A DNA stretch of 64,000 bases from Flavihumibacter fluminis (GTDB lineage: Bacteria; Bacteroidota; Bacteroidia; Chitinophagales; Chitinophagaceae). The position numbers and the translations under genes are program-made. Below, in pieces: positions 35,885 to 45,074 of this stretch (position 1 is the stretch's first letter; each line of letters begins with the position of its first letter). Location: positions 1 to 64,000 of the forward strand of contig NZ_JAKEVY010000002.1 of the NCBI RefSeq assembly GCF_021491375.1, in the 5' to 3' direction. Under the pieces are notes generated by a model. That model saw only the letters and a list, made by a program, of their open reading frames with translations, did no database searches and was not told the DNA's origin.

Positions 35885-36259
35885 TTACTCACCCGTAAAC
35901 TCATCCAGATCGCGGCGGTCTTTTTTGGTTGGACGGCCTGTTTTGCTCAGTCGTTTGCCAGTATAAAAACTGGCCGCCTGGAACTGGATTCTTTCCAGTT
36001 CCTCCGGCGGTGTCAGATCTTCATAATGTTTGATGGCTTCCGGGTAGGCAACCCGGTTTTCCAGCAGTGCAGTTACTTTTATTACCCATTTACGGGCTTC
36101 CGTCCGGATTTCATATTCATCACCCACAACTACTGAGCGTGAAGCTTTTACAGCTACTCCATTCAGTTTCACCCGCCCCTTGTCGAGCGCTTCAGCAGCA
36201 AGTCCGCGGGTCTTGAATAGCCGGATGGCCCAGAGGTATTTATCAATTCGAACCTTCAT
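35885..36259 (-). CDS. S4-domain RNA-binding protein, Hsp15/HslR type
   Basis: A 124-residue protein: S4 domain at the N-terminus (RIDKYLWAIRLFKTRGLAAEAL, KGRVKLNGVAVKASRSV) followed by a basic helical tail (TGKRLSKTGRPTKKDRRDL), the Hsp15 layout. Hsp15 binds stalled 50S subunits carrying a nascent chain. The start overlaps the end of the M20 dipeptidase gene by 17 bases, so it is coupled to it. Confidence 0.9.
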   Translation of the reverse strand: MKVRIDKYLWAIRLFKTRGLAAEALDKGRVKLNGVAVKASRSVVVGDEYEIRTEARKWVIKVTALLENRVAYPEAIKHYEDLTPPEELERIQFQAASFYTGKRLSKTGRPTKKDRRDLDEFTGE

Positions 36260-37625
36260 TGCTTACTTCAGACAAATACTGGTGGAAATAGGGAATGGTT
36301 TCAATGCCTTTGTAAAAATTCGCGAGATCGTATTTCTCATTGGGGGAGTGCAGATTATCACTGTCCAGCCCAAATCCCAGGAAAATAATTTTGAGTCCCA
36401 GTTCCTTTTCAAACAGGGCACAGATGGGAATACTTCCCCCACCGCGCACCGGGATCGGTGATTTGCCAAAAGTAGTTTCAATCGCTTTTGCTGCAGCCCG
36501 GTATTCCTTTGAATCAATCGGGGTCATATAAGGCTCACCTCCGTGGTGCAAACTCGCTTTTACGGTTACATAGGGTGGTGCAATAGTCTGCAGGTGGTTG
36601 ATCAGCAGATCGGTTATTTTATTGGACTCCTGGTTGGGCACCAGGCGACAGGAGATTTTCGCAAAGGCTTTGGAAGGTAACACCGTTTTAGCTCCTTCAC
36701 CAATATAACCTCCCCAGATGCCATTGAGTTCCAGGGTGGGACGAATACCCGTGCGTTCATTGGTGGTGAATCCTTTCTCGCCCCACACTTCAGCAATACC
36801 CAGGTCTTGTTTGAACTCCTGCTCATCAAAAGGAGCTTCAGCCATCAGGTTGCGCTCTGCAGGAGTAGCTTCTACCACATCATTGTAAAATCCGGGTATG
36901 GTGATATGATTGTTCTCATCATGCAGAGAGGCAATTATTTTTGCCAGGATGGTAATCGGATTGGCAACCGCACCGCCATAAACACCACTGTGCAGATCGC
37001 GATTCGGTCCGGTTACTTCTACTTCAATATAGGAGAGTCCGCGTACTCCAATATCAATGGAAGGTGTATCAAGACTGATCATGGCGGTATCAGAGATCAG
37101 GATCACATCCGCTTTTAACAGCTCTTTGTTTTCTTTTACAAAATTGGCGAGGTTGGGGGAGCCTACTTCCTCTTCGCCTTCAATCAGAAATTTGACATTG
37201 GTAGGAAGGGTGCCGGACTGAACCATCACTTCCAATGCTTTCACATGCATATAAAACTGGCCTTTATCATCGCAGGCACCACGTGCATAGATTTTTCCAT
37301 CTTTGATAACCGGCTCAAAGGGACCGCTATGCCAAAGCTCCAGAGGATCGGGTGGCTGTACATCATAGTGGCCATATACCAGGACAGTAGGTTTTGAAGG
37401 ATCCGTTATGAGCTCACCATACACAATGGGATGCCCATTGGTGGGATAGAGCTCCGCCCGCGAAGCGCCGGCTGCCAGCAAACTGGCTTTCACTGCTTCG
37501 GCGCAGGTAACCATATCTGCTTTGTTTTCTGAACGCGCACTGATACTGGGGATTCTCAACAGATCAAGCAGTTCCTGTAAAAAACGCTCTTTATGCTGGT
37601 CCTGGTAGTTTTTCCAATCTTTCAT
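36243..37625 (-). CDS. M20-family dipeptidase
   Basis: A 460-residue metallopeptidase from ATG 37625 (an upstream TTG at 37634 adds three residues). Zinc ligands and catalytic residues fall in VLVYGHYDVQPPD, YARGACDDKGQ, IEGEEEVGSPNL and the C-terminal DNLHSPNEKYDL block. The dimerisation domain lies about 195-350. Belongs to the carnosinase-like M20 group that cleaves dipeptides in the cytoplasm; no signal peptide is present. Confidence 0.92.
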   Translation of the reverse strand: MKDWKNYQDQHKERFLQELLDLLRIPSISARSENKADMVTCAEAVKASLLAAGASRAELYPTNGHPIVYGELITDPSKPTVLVYGHYDVQPPDPLELWHSGPFEPVIKDGKIYARGACDDKGQFYMHVKALEVMVQSGTLPTNVKFLIEGEEEVGSPNLANFVKENKELLKADVILISDTAMISLDTPSIDIGVRGLSYIEVEVTGPNRDLHSGVYGGAVANPITILAKIIASLHDENNHITIPGFYNDVVEATPAERNLMAEAPFDEQEFKQDLGIAEVWGEKGFTTNERTGIRPTLELNGIWGGYIGEGAKTVLPSKAFAKISCRLVPNQESNKITDLLINHLQTIAPPYVTVKASLHHGGEPYMTPIDSKEYRAAAKAIETTFGKSPIPVRGGGSIPICALFEKELGLKIIFLGFGLDSDNLHSPNEKYDLANFYKGIETIPYFHQYLSEVSNEGSN

Positions 37626-37648
37626 ATGCTCCAATTTGCGCCACGAAT

Positions 37649-38665
37649 TTAGGCGGTTTTGGGCAAAGCATCAGAACCCGTGGAAAGCTGGTGTTTTTGG
37701 TTGGAAAGGATATTACCCAGGGTCCACTCAACTTTTCGCTCAAAAGCATGCTTCCGAACCGGGCAATCGGTTTTGGTGCAGATGGGACAAGAGAAATCAA
37801 GGCAACCATCCGAGTGAACAAACAGTTCAATGCTGTCTCCCAATTCCATCCTGATTTTTTCACTGAGCGCGTCCACCTCCTTGTGTGCTTCATGCACATT
37901 GAGGTACCAGGGAACAGTAAGATGGCAATCCACATGCAGGATACTACCGTACTTGATCACACGAAGATTATGCAGATCAACCCAATTGGGCTGGCGGTGC
38001 TGGTTGAGATGGGTCACCATGGTGTTCAATAATGCCCTGTCTGCTTCGTCCATGATGCCTGCCAGGGAAGCCCGCAAAATTTTATAACCGGTATAGATGA
38101 TAAAAAAACTGAACAGTAAGGCAACGATAGTATCCAGCAACTGCCAACCGGTAATCCAGATAAGCAGTATGCCCAACAGAATACCAATAGTTGAAAACGT
38201 ATCGGATTGCAAATGTTTGCCACTTGCGATCAATGCAAGGGAATTGTTTTTCTTTCCCTTTTTTATGGCGATGGCCCCCATGAGAAAATTAACAGCGCCA
38301 GCAATGGCAACCAGCACCATACCCTTATCAAGGGAGTGCAGAGATGTAGGTTCGATAAACTGCTGAATACATTCGTAAATGATAAACAGGCCGGCTACCA
38401 GGATCAGGGTTCCTTCTACGGCTGCCGAAATAAACTCTGCTTTGCCATGGCCATAGGGATGATCCAGGTCCCGGGGTTTGGCTGCAACATAGAGACTGTA
38501 CAATCCGATGAAACCGGAAATTACATTCACGGTGCTTTCCAGCGCATCTGTGAGGATGGCCACAGAATGGGTGATATAATAAGCAGTCATTTTTAGGCCG
38601 AAGAGGATCACTGCCACCAGTACCACCCACTGCTGAATCCGGAAATTTTCTTTTTGAAGCTGCAT
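37649..38665 (-). CDS. cation diffusion facilitator with a cysteine-rich tail
   Basis: A 338-residue CDF transporter: six helices (about 10-200) with Asp40 in helix 2 and His151-x3-Asp155 in helix 5 as likely zinc-site residues, the HPYGHGKAEF loop, and a cytoplasmic ferredoxin-like domain (about 205-290). Unusual is the extension with four cysteines (288, 293, 296, 301; CLDFSCPICTKTDCP), which looks like an extra metal or redox site. Probably exports zinc, iron or a similar cation. Confidence 0.88.
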   Translation of the reverse strand: MQLQKENFRIQQWVVLVAVILFGLKMTAYYITHSVAILTDALESTVNVISGFIGLYSLYVAAKPRDLDHPYGHGKAEFISAAVEGTLILVAGLFIIYECIQQFIEPTSLHSLDKGMVLVAIAGAVNFLMGAIAIKKGKKNNSLALIASGKHLQSDTFSTIGILLGILLIWITGWQLLDTIVALLFSFFIIYTGYKILRASLAGIMDEADRALLNTMVTHLNQHRQPNWVDLHNLRVIKYGSILHVDCHLTVPWYLNVHEAHKEVDALSEKIRMELGDSIELFVHSDGCLDFSCPICTKTDCPVRKHAFERKVEWTLGNILSNQKHQLSTGSDALPKTA

Positions 38666-38800
38666 CCTGCGGTGTTTGATTGAATTCAGTCGCGATAAAG
38701 ATAGACTTATTAATTCGGGACTTTCAGGCGGTTACATTTTTTTGATCAGGAACACGGGTTAGGGAATTATATGTAATTTGTTAAGCTAAATGATTGCGCC

Positions 38801-39616
38801 ATGCCAGTTCTGAACTTTCCTTCTCTGGACAATGAAATACCTGTTGCTGCTGAGGATATTCTTTCTTTTCGCAAAAATGGACACCTGCATGTGAAAGGAT
38901 TGCTGAATGCCGATGAACTCTCTGTTTACAGAACTGCTATCAATGATGCGGCCTATCGGTATAATACTGAAACAAGGGAAATGAAAGACCGGGATACCTA
39001 TGGAAAGGCATTTCTCCAGATCATGAATTTATGGGAGGTGGATGAGGCCGTTAAAAGATTTACCCTGGCAAGGAGATTTGCAAAAATGGCGGCCAGTTTG
39101 TTGGGAGTAGAACGTGTTCGTATCTACCACGACCAGGCACTATATAAAGAAGCAGGAGGCGGACATACGCCCTGGCACCAGGATCAGTATTACTGGCCAC
39201 TGGATACAACCAATACCATCACCATGTGGATGCCTTTGATTCCGATTTCAGAAGAGATGGGAATGCTCACATTTGCATCTGGTTCTCATACAGCCGGCGA
39301 AGTTGAAAACCTGGCGATCTCTGATGAATCTGACAAAGTACTTCAATCCTACATCAACGAAAAGAACTATCCGGTAACCAGGCCCTCCTTCATGGAAGGG
39401 GGTGATGCCAGCTGGCACTATGGCTGGACATTACATGCTGCTCCGGGAAATAATTCTGACGCAACCCGAGAAGTTATGACCATCATTTATTTCGCTGATG
39501 GAGCTACTGTTACTGCTCCCAAAAATCAGCACCAGGAAAATGACCGCCAACGATGGTTAGGGGGTATTGAGCCTGGAGAATTAGCCGCGTCTCCTTTGAA
39601 TCCTGTCATACATTAA
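38801..39616 (+). CDS. phytanoyl-CoA dioxygenase family oxygenase
   Basis: A 271-residue Fe(II)/2-oxoglutarate-dependent oxygenase of the PhyH family. Iron triad: His and Asp in TPWHQDQYYW (about 122-130) and the distal His in SWHYGWTLHAAPGN (about 205-216). The WMPLIPISEEMGMLTFASGSH block is characteristic. Cytoplasmic. The substrate is unknown; the adjacent GH2 gene, 21 bases downstream in the same direction, suggests a link to a carbohydrate or glycoside, but that is only proximity. Confidence 0.88.
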   Translation: MPVLNFPSLDNEIPVAAEDILSFRKNGHLHVKGLLNADELSVYRTAINDAAYRYNTETREMKDRDTYGKAFLQIMNLWEVDEAVKRFTLARRFAKMAASLLGVERVRIYHDQALYKEAGGGHTPWHQDQYYWPLDTTNTITMWMPLIPISEEMGMLTFASGSHTAGEVENLAISDESDKVLQSYINEKNYPVTRPSFMEGGDASWHYGWTLHAAPGNNSDATREVMTIIYFADGATVTAPKNQHQENDRQRWLGGIEPGELAASPLNPVIH

Positions 39617-39637
39617 CCCCATTATAACTAATTTGAA

Positions 39638-41488
39638 ATGACCTTAAAACACTGGTTCAGTAGCCTGATCGGAATTGTATTTTTTTTAGTCGCAGCCGCG
39701 CAAGAGTCCTGGAAGCCGGCCGGTACCAAAATTAAAACTGACTGGTCGGAGAAAATAGCTGTTACTAATTCGCATGCTGAGTATCCCCGTCCTCAACTGG
39801 TTCGGAGCAACTGGACCAATTTGAATGGATTCTGGAACTATGCGCTGCAGGACAGAACAAAAGAGGCAAAACCAAGTTCCTTTGATGGAAAAATCCTTGT
39901 ACCATTTGCCATTGAATCCAGTTTGTCGGGCGTTGGTAAAACAGTTGGAAAAGACAACCTGCTTTGGTATGAAAGAAGTTTTACACTCCCATCCTCTTTT
40001 AAAGGGAAAAAGGTGCTGCTTCATTTTGGAGCTGTTGACTGGCAATGCGAAGTTTTTGTAAACGATGTTAGTGTTGGTACACACCAGGGTGGATACGATC
40101 CCTTTAGTTTTGATATCTCAAAAGCATTGGCAAAAAAAGGAAATCAGCGCATCCTGGTAAAGGTGTGGGATCCAACTGATGATGGCCCTCAGCCAAGAGG
40201 TAAGCAGGTTAAAGTCCCGGAAGGCATCTGGTATACACCGGTAACAGGAATCTGGCAGACGGTTTGGCTGGAGGCAGTGCCGGAAACCTATATAACAGGA
40301 ACCCGTCAAACCCCTGATATTGATGCCAAACAGGTTAAGGTAGAAACTTCGGTTGCAAATGCCCGTGCCGGAGATCAGGTCTTGGTTACTGCGTATGATG
40401 GTCAGACAAAACTGGCAGAACAACTCACAAATGCAGGTGGTGCTGTAACGCTTACTATTGAGAACCCACGTTTATGGTCACCCGAAAATCCGGTTCTGTA
40501 TGATTTAAAGATATCACTGTTAAGAAAGGGCAAGCCGGTGGATGCTGTTAGCTCTTATTTTGCCATGCGTAAAATATCAATGGAAAAAGATGCAAGGGGC
40601 ATTCAACGGATGTTGCTGAACAATGAGTTTGTATTTCAATACGGACCGCTTGACCAGGGCTGGTGGCCGGATGGTTTATATACTGCACCAACAGATGAGG
40701 CATTGAAATTTGATATCGTCAAAACCAAAGAGATGGGCTTCAACATGATCCGTAAACATGTGAAAGTGGAGCCTGCCCGCTGGTACTATCATTGTGATCA
40801 GCTAGGTATGCTGGTTTGGCAGGATATGCCCAGCGGCGATATGGGAAACAGTTGGGAAATGCGTCCGGGTATCTATGGAAAAGCAACTGATAAAAACAGG
40901 ACACCCGAATCAGAAGCCATCTTTAAAACCGAGTGGAAGGAAATTATGCAGGACTTCTACAATTTTCCTTCCATTGTGGTATGGGTGCCATTTAACGAAG
41001 CATGGGGACAATTTAAGACTGCTGAAATTGTTAACTGGACCATGAAAGAAGATCCCTCTCGCCTGGTAAATACGGCAAGCGGTGGAAATTTCGAACCCGT
41101 TGGACATATTATTGATTTGCACAACTACCCCGAGCCCCTGATGCCGGAACCCTCCTTATTTGGGGCGGACAGAATTCTGGTATTGGGTGAATTTGGTGGC
41201 CTTGGCTTGCCGGTGGAAGGGCACACCTGGCAGGAAAAAAACAATTGGGGATATCAAAGCTTTAAGAATAAGGAAGACTTATATAAACGCTATGCGGAAT
41301 TTATCTCTGTGATACCTCATTATATTGAAAAAGGACTTTCCGCTGCTGTTTATACCCAAACAACAGATGTGGAAATTGAAACGAACGGATTGATGACCTA
41401 TGATCGGAAAATCATGAAGTTCTCACCAGAAGCATTGAAGAAACTTCATCAGCAACTGTATAATAAATCACTCGTAAGAATGAAATAA
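39638..41488 (+). CDS. exported GH2-family glycoside hydrolase
   Basis: A 616-residue enzyme with a signal peptide (to about VAAAQ, 22). Order: sugar-binding jelly roll (about 55-215; GGYDPFSFDISKAL), Ig-like domain (about 220-310), TIM barrel (about 315-610). Predicted catalytic residues are Glu454 in FNEAWGQ (acid/base) and Glu518 in LGEFGG (nucleophile). Members act as beta-galactosidases, glucuronidases or mannosidases; the specificity cannot be read. Ends before a strong bidirectional terminator. Confidence 0.9.
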   Translation: MTLKHWFSSLIGIVFFLVAAAQESWKPAGTKIKTDWSEKIAVTNSHAEYPRPQLVRSNWTNLNGFWNYALQDRTKEAKPSSFDGKILVPFAIESSLSGVGKTVGKDNLLWYERSFTLPSSFKGKKVLLHFGAVDWQCEVFVNDVSVGTHQGGYDPFSFDISKALAKKGNQRILVKVWDPTDDGPQPRGKQVKVPEGIWYTPVTGIWQTVWLEAVPETYITGTRQTPDIDAKQVKVETSVANARAGDQVLVTAYDGQTKLAEQLTNAGGAVTLTIENPRLWSPENPVLYDLKISLLRKGKPVDAVSSYFAMRKISMEKDARGIQRMLLNNEFVFQYGPLDQGWWPDGLYTAPTDEALKFDIVKTKEMGFNMIRKHVKVEPARWYYHCDQLGMLVWQDMPSGDMGNSWEMRPGIYGKATDKNRTPESEAIFKTEWKEIMQDFYNFPSIVVWVPFNEAWGQFKTAEIVNWTMKEDPSRLVNTASGGNFEPVGHIIDLHNYPEPLMPEPSLFGADRILVLGEFGGLGLPVEGHTWQEKNNWGYQSFKNKEDLYKRYAEFISVIPHYIEKGLSAAVYTQTTDVEIETNGLMTYDRKIMKFSPEALKKLHQQLYNKSLVRMK

Positions 41489-41489
41489 T

Positions 41490-41523
41490 AAAAAAGGCCG
41501 GTTTTCAATAACCGGCCTTTTTT
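41490..41523. terminator. bidirectional intrinsic terminator between gh2 and sod
   Basis: Fourteen-base perfect arms (AAAAAAGGCCGGTT / AACCGGCCTTTTTT) around a six-base loop, with a T run on both strands. Placed between the convergent GH2 and superoxide dismutase genes, it should stop transcription from both sides. Confidence 0.92.
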
Positions 41524-41525
41524 AT

Positions 41526-42290
41526 TTATTTCATAGCTGTTTCGTATCGGGTTGCTACATAGTCCCAGTTCACCAGGCTCCACCAGTTGTCGACATAATC
41601 GGCACGTTTGTTCTGGTATTTCAGGTAATAGGCATGTTCCCAAACATCAAGGCCCAATAAGGGAGTTCCCTGGGTGCCTGCTACCGGCATCAATGGATTG
41701 TCCTGGTTCGGCGTGGATGTTACAATCAGTTGTTTGTCCTTCATGAGTATCAGCCATGCCCAACCGCTACCAAAGCGGGTTTTGGCAGCATCTGAAAACA
41801 CCGATTTAAAGTTGGCGAAAGAATTGAATTTGCTTTCCAGTGCAGTCAGCAGCGCACCCTCCGGTTTGTTATCGGTTCTTGCAGCACGCATGGATTTCCA
41901 GAACAGTTCATGGTTATAATGCCCGCCGGCATTGTTGCGCATTTTTTCAGAATATTTTTTAATATTCATCAATACATCTTCAACCGGTTTACCTCTGTCT
42001 ACTCCTTCTGCAACAGCTGCATCATTCAGATTTTTCGCATATCCGGCTGCGTGTTTTGTATGGTGAATCTCCATGGTGCGGGCATCAATGGCCGGCTCCA
42101 GTGCACTGTAGGAATAGGGGAGTGGAGCCTGCTCAAATCCGGTGCGGAAAGGATTGTTTCCATTGCTTTGGGAAGTTTTGCAGGAGCTCAATAATCCACT
42201 TCCAATGAAACTGCCACCAATGCCTAAAGCGAGAGAAGCTTTTGAAGTGGTGGTCAAAAATTCTCGGCGTGATTGGGAAATCTTTTTCAT
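41526..42290 (-). CDS. exported Fe/Mn superoxide dismutase lipoprotein
   Basis: A 254-residue superoxide dismutase. The N-terminus carries a Tat-type motif (SRREFL) and a lipobox (LLSSC, Cys near 36), so it should be exported and lipid-anchored in the periplasm. Metal ligands are in MEIHHTKHAAGY, HYNHELFWKSM and LDVWEHAYYLKYQ (the Asp-x3-His pair). GSGWAWL is the usual fold signature. It should destroy superoxide in the cell envelope; the choice of iron or manganese cannot be read reliably. Confidence 0.92.
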   Translation of the reverse strand: MKKISQSRREFLTTTSKASLALGIGGSFIGSGLLSSCKTSQSNGNNPFRTGFEQAPLPYSYSALEPAIDARTMEIHHTKHAAGYAKNLNDAAVAEGVDRGKPVEDVLMNIKKYSEKMRNNAGGHYNHELFWKSMRAARTDNKPEGALLTALESKFNSFANFKSVFSDAAKTRFGSGWAWLILMKDKQLIVTSTPNQDNPLMPVAGTQGTPLLGLDVWEHAYYLKYQNKRADYVDNWWSLVNWDYVATRYETAMK

Positions 42291-42306
42291 ACCAGTGTTG
42301 TTTAAT

Positions 42307-43755
42307 TTATTGCGGCTGGACAGCTCCGCTTTTTTTGTTGAACCGGCTGAGCAGGGGGCGCAACCGGCGAAATGTCCTGTAATAAAATTCTTTGTTGAAC
42401 AATTGTGAATCCCGCATAGCCTTATACGTTAGAAACACTCCAATAGGCACCAGCACAAAGGTTGCCAGCCAGATACCCCATATGGGTGCCATCACATCTT
42501 CTTTCACAAACTTCTTACCGAAATTATTCAGCAGAAAGAAAACCACGAAAAATATAACCGCGAATACCAGCGGCGTACCGATTCCTCCTTTACGAATAAT
42601 GGATCCAAGCGGGGCGCCGATCAGGAATAAGACAAAGCAGGCGATCGACATGGCAAATTTTTCATGCCAGGCCATTTTGTGCAACCGCAAACTCTTCATC
42701 CGGTTCTGGTAATCGGTTTTAGTGATTTCAAGTGAGCTTTTTACAATCGAGAGCTGAGATAAAACCCGGTCGTTCATGGAAGAATGCAGGCTGTCGGGGA
42801 TGATATCCCGTAGGGAATCGGCAGTGGCTTTTGTAGTGAGTGGAGTATAGGCCGTATCCATGTATTTGTAAAACTGCACATAGGTGCCAATTTCATCCGA
42901 TACCTTCTTTCTGAAAATCGTATGTACCTTACTGAGAGAATCTATGGCTCCGTCCAGTTGCCTTACACTCAGCATCTGGTAATTATCCTTGAACAGGCTG
43001 TCTTCGGTTTTATTAAAGGATAGGGAACTTAAATCAAACACTTTCTTAAATTCCTTAAAGCCCAAACGGATATATTCTGTATTCGTGTTTACCCTGCTTC
43101 CTCTTTCTGTATATCTCCATCCATCCATCAGTTTGAATTCCAGGAAACGTTTGTCATCAGACACCCGCATAATTCCTTTATTCGCAATGATGATATTATC
43201 CTGCAGGTTGTAGTCCTTTTCAAAGATGATGATTTCCCGAAGGGTACTATCATCTTTCTCCTTCTTGCCAACCTTAATGGAATAACCGGGAATATTGGTA
43301 TAAAAAGAGCCTTCCCTTAAATCGAAAGCTGGTTTCTTATTGATGATATCATATTTCAACCGGTTCAGTTTCAGGTTGGATACCGGCAAGAGGTAGTTGT
43401 TAAACAGGAAGGCCACTCCACTCAGAATCAAGGCTACCACCATGATCGGACGCATAAAACGCAGGAGGGGAATACCGGCCGACTTGATGGCCACCAGTTC
43501 AAAGGTTTCACCCAGGTTGCCAAACGTCATAATAGAGGATAACAGAACAGCCAGTGGCAGCGCCAGGGGCACAACAGTTGCAGCTACGTAAAGAATAGCT
43601 TCCCCGATGGTTACAAGATCCAGTCCCTTTCCTACAAAATCATCAATGTACAACCAGAAAAACTGAAGTACGAGCACAAAAAGGGTGATAAAAAAAGTGG
43701 CAATAAAAGGCCCTACAAATGCCTTCAAAATGAGTTTATCTAGTTTTTTTATCAC
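42307..43755 (-). CDS. LptF/LptG-family LPS export permease
   Basis: A 482-residue inner-membrane protein with helices at about 12-32, 55-80, 100-120, then a large periplasmic beta-jellyroll domain (about 130-360) and three C-terminal helices (about 370-460). It belongs to the LptF/G family that extracts lipopolysaccharide. The N-terminus MIKKLDKLILKAFVGPFIATFFITLF is typical. The start codon is GTG (43755). It diverges from a hypothetical gene 36 bases away. Confidence 0.9.
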   Translation of the reverse strand: MIKKLDKLILKAFVGPFIATFFITLFVLVLQFFWLYIDDFVGKGLDLVTIGEAILYVAATVVPLALPLAVLLSSIMTFGNLGETFELVAIKSAGIPLLRFMRPIMVVALILSGVAFLFNNYLLPVSNLKLNRLKYDIINKKPAFDLREGSFYTNIPGYSIKVGKKEKDDSTLREIIIFEKDYNLQDNIIIANKGIMRVSDDKRFLEFKLMDGWRYTERGSRVNTNTEYIRLGFKEFKKVFDLSSLSFNKTEDSLFKDNYQMLSVRQLDGAIDSLSKVHTIFRKKVSDEIGTYVQFYKYMDTAYTPLTTKATADSLRDIIPDSLHSSMNDRVLSQLSIVKSSLEITKTDYQNRMKSLRLHKMAWHEKFAMSIACFVLFLIGAPLGSIIRKGGIGTPLVFAVIFFVVFFLLNNFGKKFVKEDVMAPIWGIWLATFVLVPIGVFLTYKAMRDSQLFNKEFYYRTFRRLRPLLSRFNKKSGAVQPQ

Positions 43756-43791
43756 AGTTCTCCGGAAGATTTCTGACTACCTTTATTTTCT

Positions 43792-44388
43792 ATGGACCGC
43801 GTAAAATTACAGTTTTCCAAAGAGGAATCGGTGCTGCTGACTGATCCTTCATTTATTTTAACGAAGAATAGGATCCTGGCCAGGATTTCAGAAATGATGG
43901 GAGCCATCAGTGAAGAAGAGGTGAAGATGGCTGGCTTGCTGCGGGAACAACTGCCTCCGGAAGTATTTCAGTTTCCGCCTAAGTTATCACGTGGGGAACA
44001 ATATCAGCAACTGCCCTGGCTGATGCTGGATTTTCCGAGAGTTTTCCAGGAGCCTGATCAATTGGCGATCCGGCAGTTCTTCTGGTGGGGAAAACTGTTT
44101 TCTTCAACGCTGGTGGTTAGCGGCCGCCATAAGGAAGCGGTGCTTCATTCGGATCTGAAGCAATGGCCTGATCTGTATATCTGCGTACATGCATCTCCGT
44201 GGGAACATCATTTTGAAGCAGATAATGCACAACTGATAAGTTCCCTTTCAGATGAAAAATACCGGTCAATATGTAAAAAGGAATTCCTCAAGCTGGCCTT
44301 TCAACTTCCCGTGGAAAATTGGGAGCAGGCGCCTGAATTTTTTATCCAGTCTTATTCCAGGTGGATGCAGTTATTGGTTCGGTCTTAG
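43792..44388 (+). CDS. conserved-looking protein of unknown function
   Basis: A 198-residue cytoplasmic protein, aromatic-rich (Trp and Phe clusters such as QLPWLMLDFPRVFQ, RQFFWWGKLFSST and SPWEHHFEADN), with no signal peptide or membrane helix. I cannot name its family. It diverges from the LptF/G permease and overlaps the convergent START-like gene by four bases. TACCTTTA, one mismatch from TAnnTTTG, lies six bases before the ATG and may give a leaderless mRNA. Confidence 0.7.
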   Translation: MDRVKLQFSKEESVLLTDPSFILTKNRILARISEMMGAISEEEVKMAGLLREQLPPEVFQFPPKLSRGEQYQQLPWLMLDFPRVFQEPDQLAIRQFFWWGKLFSSTLVVSGRHKEAVLHSDLKQWPDLYICVHASPWEHHFEADNAQLISSLSDEKYRSICKKEFLKLAFQLPVENWEQAPEFFIQSYSRWMQLLVRS

Positions 44389-44765
44389 TTACCCAGGCGG
44401 TGAAACAGGTCTTTTACCTGGTACCCCCAAAGCTGGCTTTGGTCTTTAATGTCCTTCTTCTCGGCAAAATCATTGATGACCAGTATTGTTTGGTTGGTTA
44501 CTTCTGATTTCTCAATCCGAAATTCAAAAAACTCCTCCTTGGGTGCATGCAGCCAGTGAAAACGGATGAAACTATTCTCCTCACTTTCCAACACTTCAGC
44601 TTTATCTATGGAACCATTCCAAGAAAAACTGAATACCTGATCCCTTTCATCCACTTTATCCGCAAACCATTCCTGCAATCCGGCCGGGGTGCTCAAAAAC
44701 TCATACAATATGGAAGGTGAACACCTGACAGGATATTCTAACGTATACATTTGTTTCTTACTCAT
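44385..44765 (-). CDS. START-like (AHSA1-type) domain protein
   Basis: A 126-residue single-domain protein of the helix-grip fold: MYTLEYPVRCSPSILYEFLSTPAGLQEWFAD at the N-terminus, the FSFSWNGSIDKAEVLE and FIRFHWLHA strands, and a C-terminal helix. ATG 44765 is chosen; the frame also opens from a TTG two codons upstream. It probably binds a small hydrophobic ligand; nothing specific is known. Convergent with the gene before it. Confidence 0.85.
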   Translation of the reverse strand: MSKKQMYTLEYPVRCSPSILYEFLSTPAGLQEWFADKVDERDQVFSFSWNGSIDKAEVLESEENSFIRFHWLHAPKEEFFEFRIEKSEVTNQTILVINDFAEKKDIKDQSQLWGYQVKDLFHRLGN

Positions 44766-44771
44766 CTCCAA

Positions 44772-45074
44772 TTCAAATCTGTCTTTAGGAATACAATCAC
44801 TGCAATGTTAGAAAATTAAATGACACAGTAAAATAATCCGCCAAGTATTTTTTGTTAAAGAGGAAGGGGGTTAAAATTGAACAGGCTACCCGTGAAAACA
44901 CTGGGATTCAGCAATTTAACCTCCGGAATTTTGGAAATCGTATACCTCCACCCTAATTTCAGTCGTTCCAATAGTGAACGCAAGCTGAATTTTAATACAA
45001 GAAAATTCCTATTTGTACGTTTCTCTATTGCACTAAACCTCTTAACCTCTAGAAAAAAACCTAAAACCACACCT
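44772..45074. other. gene-free rpoD leader region
   Basis: About 300 bases before rpoD. A frame in phase with rpoD runs back to TTG 44877, but that stretch is unlike the N-terminus of known primary sigma factors. TTTGTACGTTTC at 45012-45023 includes TACGTTTC, one mismatch from TAnnTTTG, a possible promoter about 50 bases before the ATG. I see no tRNA or clear hairpin. Confidence 0.4.

Noticed and set aside
44877-45074. 66-codon in-frame extension of RpoD from a TTG
   Set aside because: Not similar to any sigma N-terminus; the conserved MRQLK start is at 45075-45081.
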